Assembly (NCBI RefSeq): GCF_040581485.1
Contig: NC_090133.1
Location: 14,136,001 to 14,200,000, forward strand
Direction of reading: 5' to 3'
DNA length: 64,000 nucleotides
Source: Linepithema humile
Taxonomy: Eukaryota > Arthropoda > Insecta > Hymenoptera > Formicidae
Part shown: positions 60,635-64,000 of the stretch, in pieces
Layout of the letters: each line of letters opens with the position of its first letter
Numbering within the stretch: position 1 is the stretch's first letter
Translations under genes and position numbers: made by a program
Notes under the pieces: generated by a model
The model's database searches: none
What the model saw: only the letters and a program-made list of their open reading frames with translations
What the model was told of the DNA's origin: nothing

Positions 60635-61174
60635 TGTTGTGTGTCGAAAGACCACAACGTAATAATTATAGGTTAATTAGGCAATAATAATAATAAACAT
60701 TTAGAAGGCCATTAATCGAGGTTACTTCTCGAGAATCCTGTGACAAAAGTTATTTAATTATTAAACAATCAGGCGCTAACGCGAGCACTCGTTCTTAGAA
60801 GCCTGAGTGTCACTTGCGTCTAAAGTAGGTTAAACAGATCAGCATTTTGGTAACACAATGGATCGATATAGTTCAAGTCTCATTGTGTTCCGAATACTGA
60901 TCCGTATAAATTAAGACGGCACATAAGGCGCCGCGGGTTATTAATCAGCAAGGTTCCGGACGAAGCACGACACGTCGCGTACACGCGTAACCACGGTAGT
61001 ACGGTCGCCGAGTGAGTGAGGTGACAAGTGTAATAAGAAGATACCAAATAAAAGTTATTTAATCTATTTAAAGTGCATAATTATTCTAAACTCTCCGAGC
61101 CAAAGCCCCCTTGACCAGCACGGCGAATCCCGAATCTTTACGCAGCGCCTACCGCTACCGAAGTAGGCGCAACA
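60635..61174 (+). mobile_element. solo LTR (540 bp), TSD TACA
   Basis: Ends TGTTGTGTGTCG and GTAGGCGCAACA; TACA on both sides (60631-60634 and 61175-61178). A TATAAATTA motif lies near 60,905 and AATAAA near 61,046. It is inserted in the left part of the pogo-like element and has no internal region. Confidence 0.85.
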
Positions 61175-61498
61175 TACATAAAAAATAAAACTAATTAAAA
61201 TTAATTAATGATGTACATATTATTTGAAATTTTATTAGACTATTTTACAAACCACATGATAAATAAGATAAAGATAGTGTTTTGTCGAGCAAAGATTAGA
61301 CTACTATTGCAAAGAATTAAAATGCAATTGATAATCTTTGACCACCTATTCAATAAATAAGTTTATGTAATCGCGTCTTTTGATTAATATAAATATGTTC
61401 GAGGAAATAACTTGTTCCCAGTGTCATTAATGACTATAAGTAATCACCATTCTATTGAAAAAAGTTGGTGATCATTGCTTGATACATTTTTCATTAAA

Positions 61499-63064
61499 AT
61501 GACGTCGGTTAATGTTGCAAACGTAATAAATATGTTAGCGACTACATTCCAAATTGCGAGTATAACACAGACACTTGTAACGCCGTTTGAAATTGAAATA
61601 CATAATGAAATTCGTAACATGCTACAAAATTTTCAAAACGTACATTCCGTTTCATTATTTGAACATGATTACGTGCTTGATTTTGTCGAGCCATCAGACC
61701 CGCATGGAGCACAAATTGTAGAGTGCATTACAGTTGCAGAAGACGAAGAAGACAGTTTTGAACCTGAAGAATGCATTGTTGATGATGAAGGTGGAAAAGT
61801 CGATTTTAGTTATAAAAGGAAAGCTGTGGAGTTTTGGAAAAGTGGAAAAAGGGTACGTCGACCTTTTTCTAATGTACAGAGAAATTTTCGCAAGGTTAAA
61901 TCCTTACAGCAGCTATACAGGTGGGAAGCGAGTGTAGAGAAAGGTGGAACAAATGCAAATAAATTTACATTTATTACGGAATATGTATTGCAAAAGTTTG
62001 AAGAAGCTTGTGATAGAAGATCCATTATTTACGATATTAATTTAAGATTATGGGCCTTGGAGGCAAAGGATCAAGTGGACTTATCCCAATTCAAAGCAAG
62101 TAAATGGTGGATTTGGAAATTCATGAAAGTGCATAGAATTGTTTTTCGCAAGATAACAACTTTCAGGACGCGATCTACGTTTCAAGATATTGATAATCTA
62201 CAAAATATTGCAAAATTATTTGTTTCAAACGTAAGATCTGACATTCCATCTATCGGAGTTGAAGAAGTTTATAATGCAGACGAGAGTGGCTTCAACTTTG
62301 AAATACATTCCGGGCAAACATTGGCGAAATCAGGAGTGAAAACAATTGAAGCGACGGTTCAATCGTTATCTTCTACAACACATAGTTACACTATAATGCC
62401 TATTATTTCGGCAAGCGGACGTCTTCTTTCACCACTGTACATAGTTTTGAAGGAGTCTACAGGAACATTTGGTCCGAGGATGCAAGAAACTTTATTCCGT
62501 CCAGTTAACATTTACACCCAAGCTTCAAAATCAGGAAAACTCACATCTGAACATTTCAAAACTGGGTTCAGCGCAGTGTATCTACCGAATACTGGCCATA
62601 AAAAAATGTTACTATTCGACTCGTGGACAGGATATTGCCCGAGTCAGTTAGAACAGTTGATTCCACAAGATATAAAGTAAAATTTTCAACTATTCCAAAA
62701 AACGACGGGTTTCATTCAGCCTTTAGATGTGTTTGGATTCCGGATTTGGAAAAATTTCGTACGAACATTTTCTGATAATGTAATTCTTCAAGAGAAAGAT
62801 GTCACTTTGCATTTGCGTAATGACATAATTAAATTGCAATCACTAACCCATAATCAGTTTTCTTCGCCCAGATTCAAAAATCTTTTCCAATACACTTGGT
62901 TTAAAAGCGGCTATCTAGAAACGCATCCCGGCGAATTTCAAAATCCTGTAGATTTCTGTTACTTCAGGGATGAAAAGCATGTACCCAAATGTAGTATTTG
63001 TGGGATGGCCGCTTTTATGCGTTGTGCATGGTGTGGCGAGTATTTCTGTTTTAAACATTTCTAG
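61499..63064 (+). pseudogene. pogo-like transposase (CENP-B HTH + DDE_1 + C-terminal zinc motif)
   Basis: From ATG 61499 (MTSVNVANVINML) an open frame runs to a stop at 62678-62680, then continues in the same frame to 63064; total about 521 codons. Residues about 100-220 hold two helix-turn-helix units ending FKASKWWIWKFMKVH and RKITTF, the CENP-B-type DNA-binding region. The DDE core shows YNADESGFNFE, then LLFDSWTGYC, then TGFIQPLDVFGFRIWKNF (third acid). The C-terminus has CSICGMAAFMRCAWCGEYFC and a final His, a probable zinc motif. Around the stop, about 30 bases read sensibly (VKFSTIPK) only in the +1 frame, implying two compensating indels. Otherwise the gene is almost intact. Confidence 0.85.
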
Positions 63065-63744
63065 AAGAATATCATTACTGTACCAATTACAATCCATAAT
63101 TTGTATCTGCCGTTTTGTGCTTGTATAACTTTTCCAATGTATAATTAAACAATAAAGCATGTACAAAAAGTGAATACAAAAAAAGATGTGCGTCTCGCTT
63201 AAATAATTTAAAGCTGTTTGAAATTTATATAAATAATAATTTAAATATCGATTTATGAAACCATTTTAATAATTAAAACTGCTAAAATAGACTTCAAATT
63301 CGATAATAGAGATTTTTTTATTTATTTATTTTTTTTTATTTATTTAAAAAATAGAACACATATATTGATTATGATGTATGAAAAGAGGTTATGGAGAAGT
63401 ATTTTTGCATAAAATTACAAAGTACAAAAACTCAATTTTAAGGGTATTGGTGAGGGTAACTCGAAAAACTTGGATTTTTCGATAATTATCTGTACGCAGT
63501 TCTGTAGACATAAAAAAGAGGTGCAATTTTTGTTTAAACTTTTTTTCGATATCTCTTATCGTTCCGAAGTAATTCCAAAAAAAAAAAAAATCTTAATTTT
63601 TTTAAGGGGGTGATTCACCCTCTCAAAGTGTAATACGGCACGAATAAAAAATAGTTTTGTGTTACGGATGAACTACTCTACTTGCACGCTAAATTGCAGA
63701 ATTTTCTGAATTTTTGGGTTGCCTAACATTCCTTGTCAGTCCCA

Positions 63745-64000
63745 GACAGATCTGGTAGTGAGTTTGGATTGCAGTCGATGTTATCAATCACCATAAGTTT
63801 GGTTACACGCCTTTTTAAAGTGGTTTCTGGACATTCTTTCGACAACGCTCTGTGTTCGCCTCCACAATTGATACAGTTAGGTTTGGAAGAGCAATTCTGA
63901 TTTGGGTGCGGTTCCTTACCACATGTTAAGCACTTAAGTTAAGGCACTTAAGGCTTTTTGCAAAATTTGGATGCATGACTTAATTGTCCACAATTGAAGC
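63745..64000 (-). pseudogene. LINE ORF1 (Gag-like) zinc-knuckle fragment
   Basis: The minus strand encodes three CCHC knuckles: CFNCGQLSHASKFC, CLTCGKEPHPNQNC and CINCGGEHRALSKEC. This spacing is typical of Jockey/I-type LINE ORF1 nucleic-acid-binding proteins. A stop falls between knuckles one and two, with a frame change. It continues beyond the window, so upstream parts are unseen. It may be related to the LINE at 33855-36805, which lacks ORF1; this is not testable here. Confidence 0.8.

Larger units (their letters stand above)
59695..63736 (+). mobile_element. pogo-like (CENP-B/DDE_1) transposon with long inverted ends
   Basis: ACAAGGAATGTTAGGCAACC at the left is mirrored at the right (GCCTAACATTCCTTGT). 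Inverted similarity on the left runs on to about 60,475. 59695-60170 matches 63260-63736, and 60171-60475 matches the complement of about 61240-61545, the leader and first transposase codons. A solo LTR (60635-61174) and a (TA)n tract lie in the gap. The transposase gene occupies 61499-63064. Confidence 0.85.

Overview
The window looks like a piece of an insect nuclear genome, most likely a hymenopteran and quite possibly an ant. It is AT-rich, its genes are split by GT-AG introns, one gene is a close match to metazoan DRG2, and the intergenic and intronic DNA is crowded with DNA transposons, foldback elements, LINE remnants and solo LTRs. The assignment to ants is inference from the transposon types and gene style.

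Layout. (1) 1-7.4 kb: a four-exon minus-strand gene for a complete THAP9/P-element-type transposase (88-3382), a foldback element (3899-4292) in the gap before it, and a divergent five-exon DRG2 GTPase gene (4558-7127) with a dead mariner-like element in its last intron. (2) 7.6-12.5 kb: non-coding DNA with several MITE-like elements. (3) 12.8-17 kb: a TATA-containing promoter, a GA-rich non-coding exon and a two-exon coding region for a 320-residue secreted protein dominated by polyaspartate. (4) 17-22.6 kb: mostly empty DNA with a GA microsatellite and two MITEs. (5) 22.6-47 kb: one small conserved basic-protein gene (326 aa in four exons) stretched over 24.4 kb. Its first intron is filled by a 3.2-kb foldback. 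Its third intron (19.7 kb) holds a nest of broken transposons bounded by inverted ~310-bp repeats, including transposase fossils, a 5'-truncated Jockey-like LINE cut by a solo LTR, a foldback carrying a tRNA-like Pol III unit, and several large palindromes. (6) 47-64 kb: a pogo-type MITE, a 2.2-kb nested TIR element, a 1.1-kb solo LTR, a hAT element with a BED-finger transposase and 8-bp target duplications, SAM-like exons interrupted by a solo LTR, a pogo-like element with an inverted deletion derivative of itself, and a LINE ORF1 zinc-knuckle fragment at the edge.

The three host-type genes (DRG2, the polyaspartate secreted protein and the 326-aa conserved protein) show no functional link. 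The main theme is transposon biology: four solo LTRs each with an exact 4-bp target duplication, many foldback elements up to 3.2 kb, and nested insertions that allow relative dating. No operon, CRISPR array or prokaryotic system is present. Exon junctions were built by eye from splice signals and reading-frame continuity; family names come from remembered motifs and were not searched.
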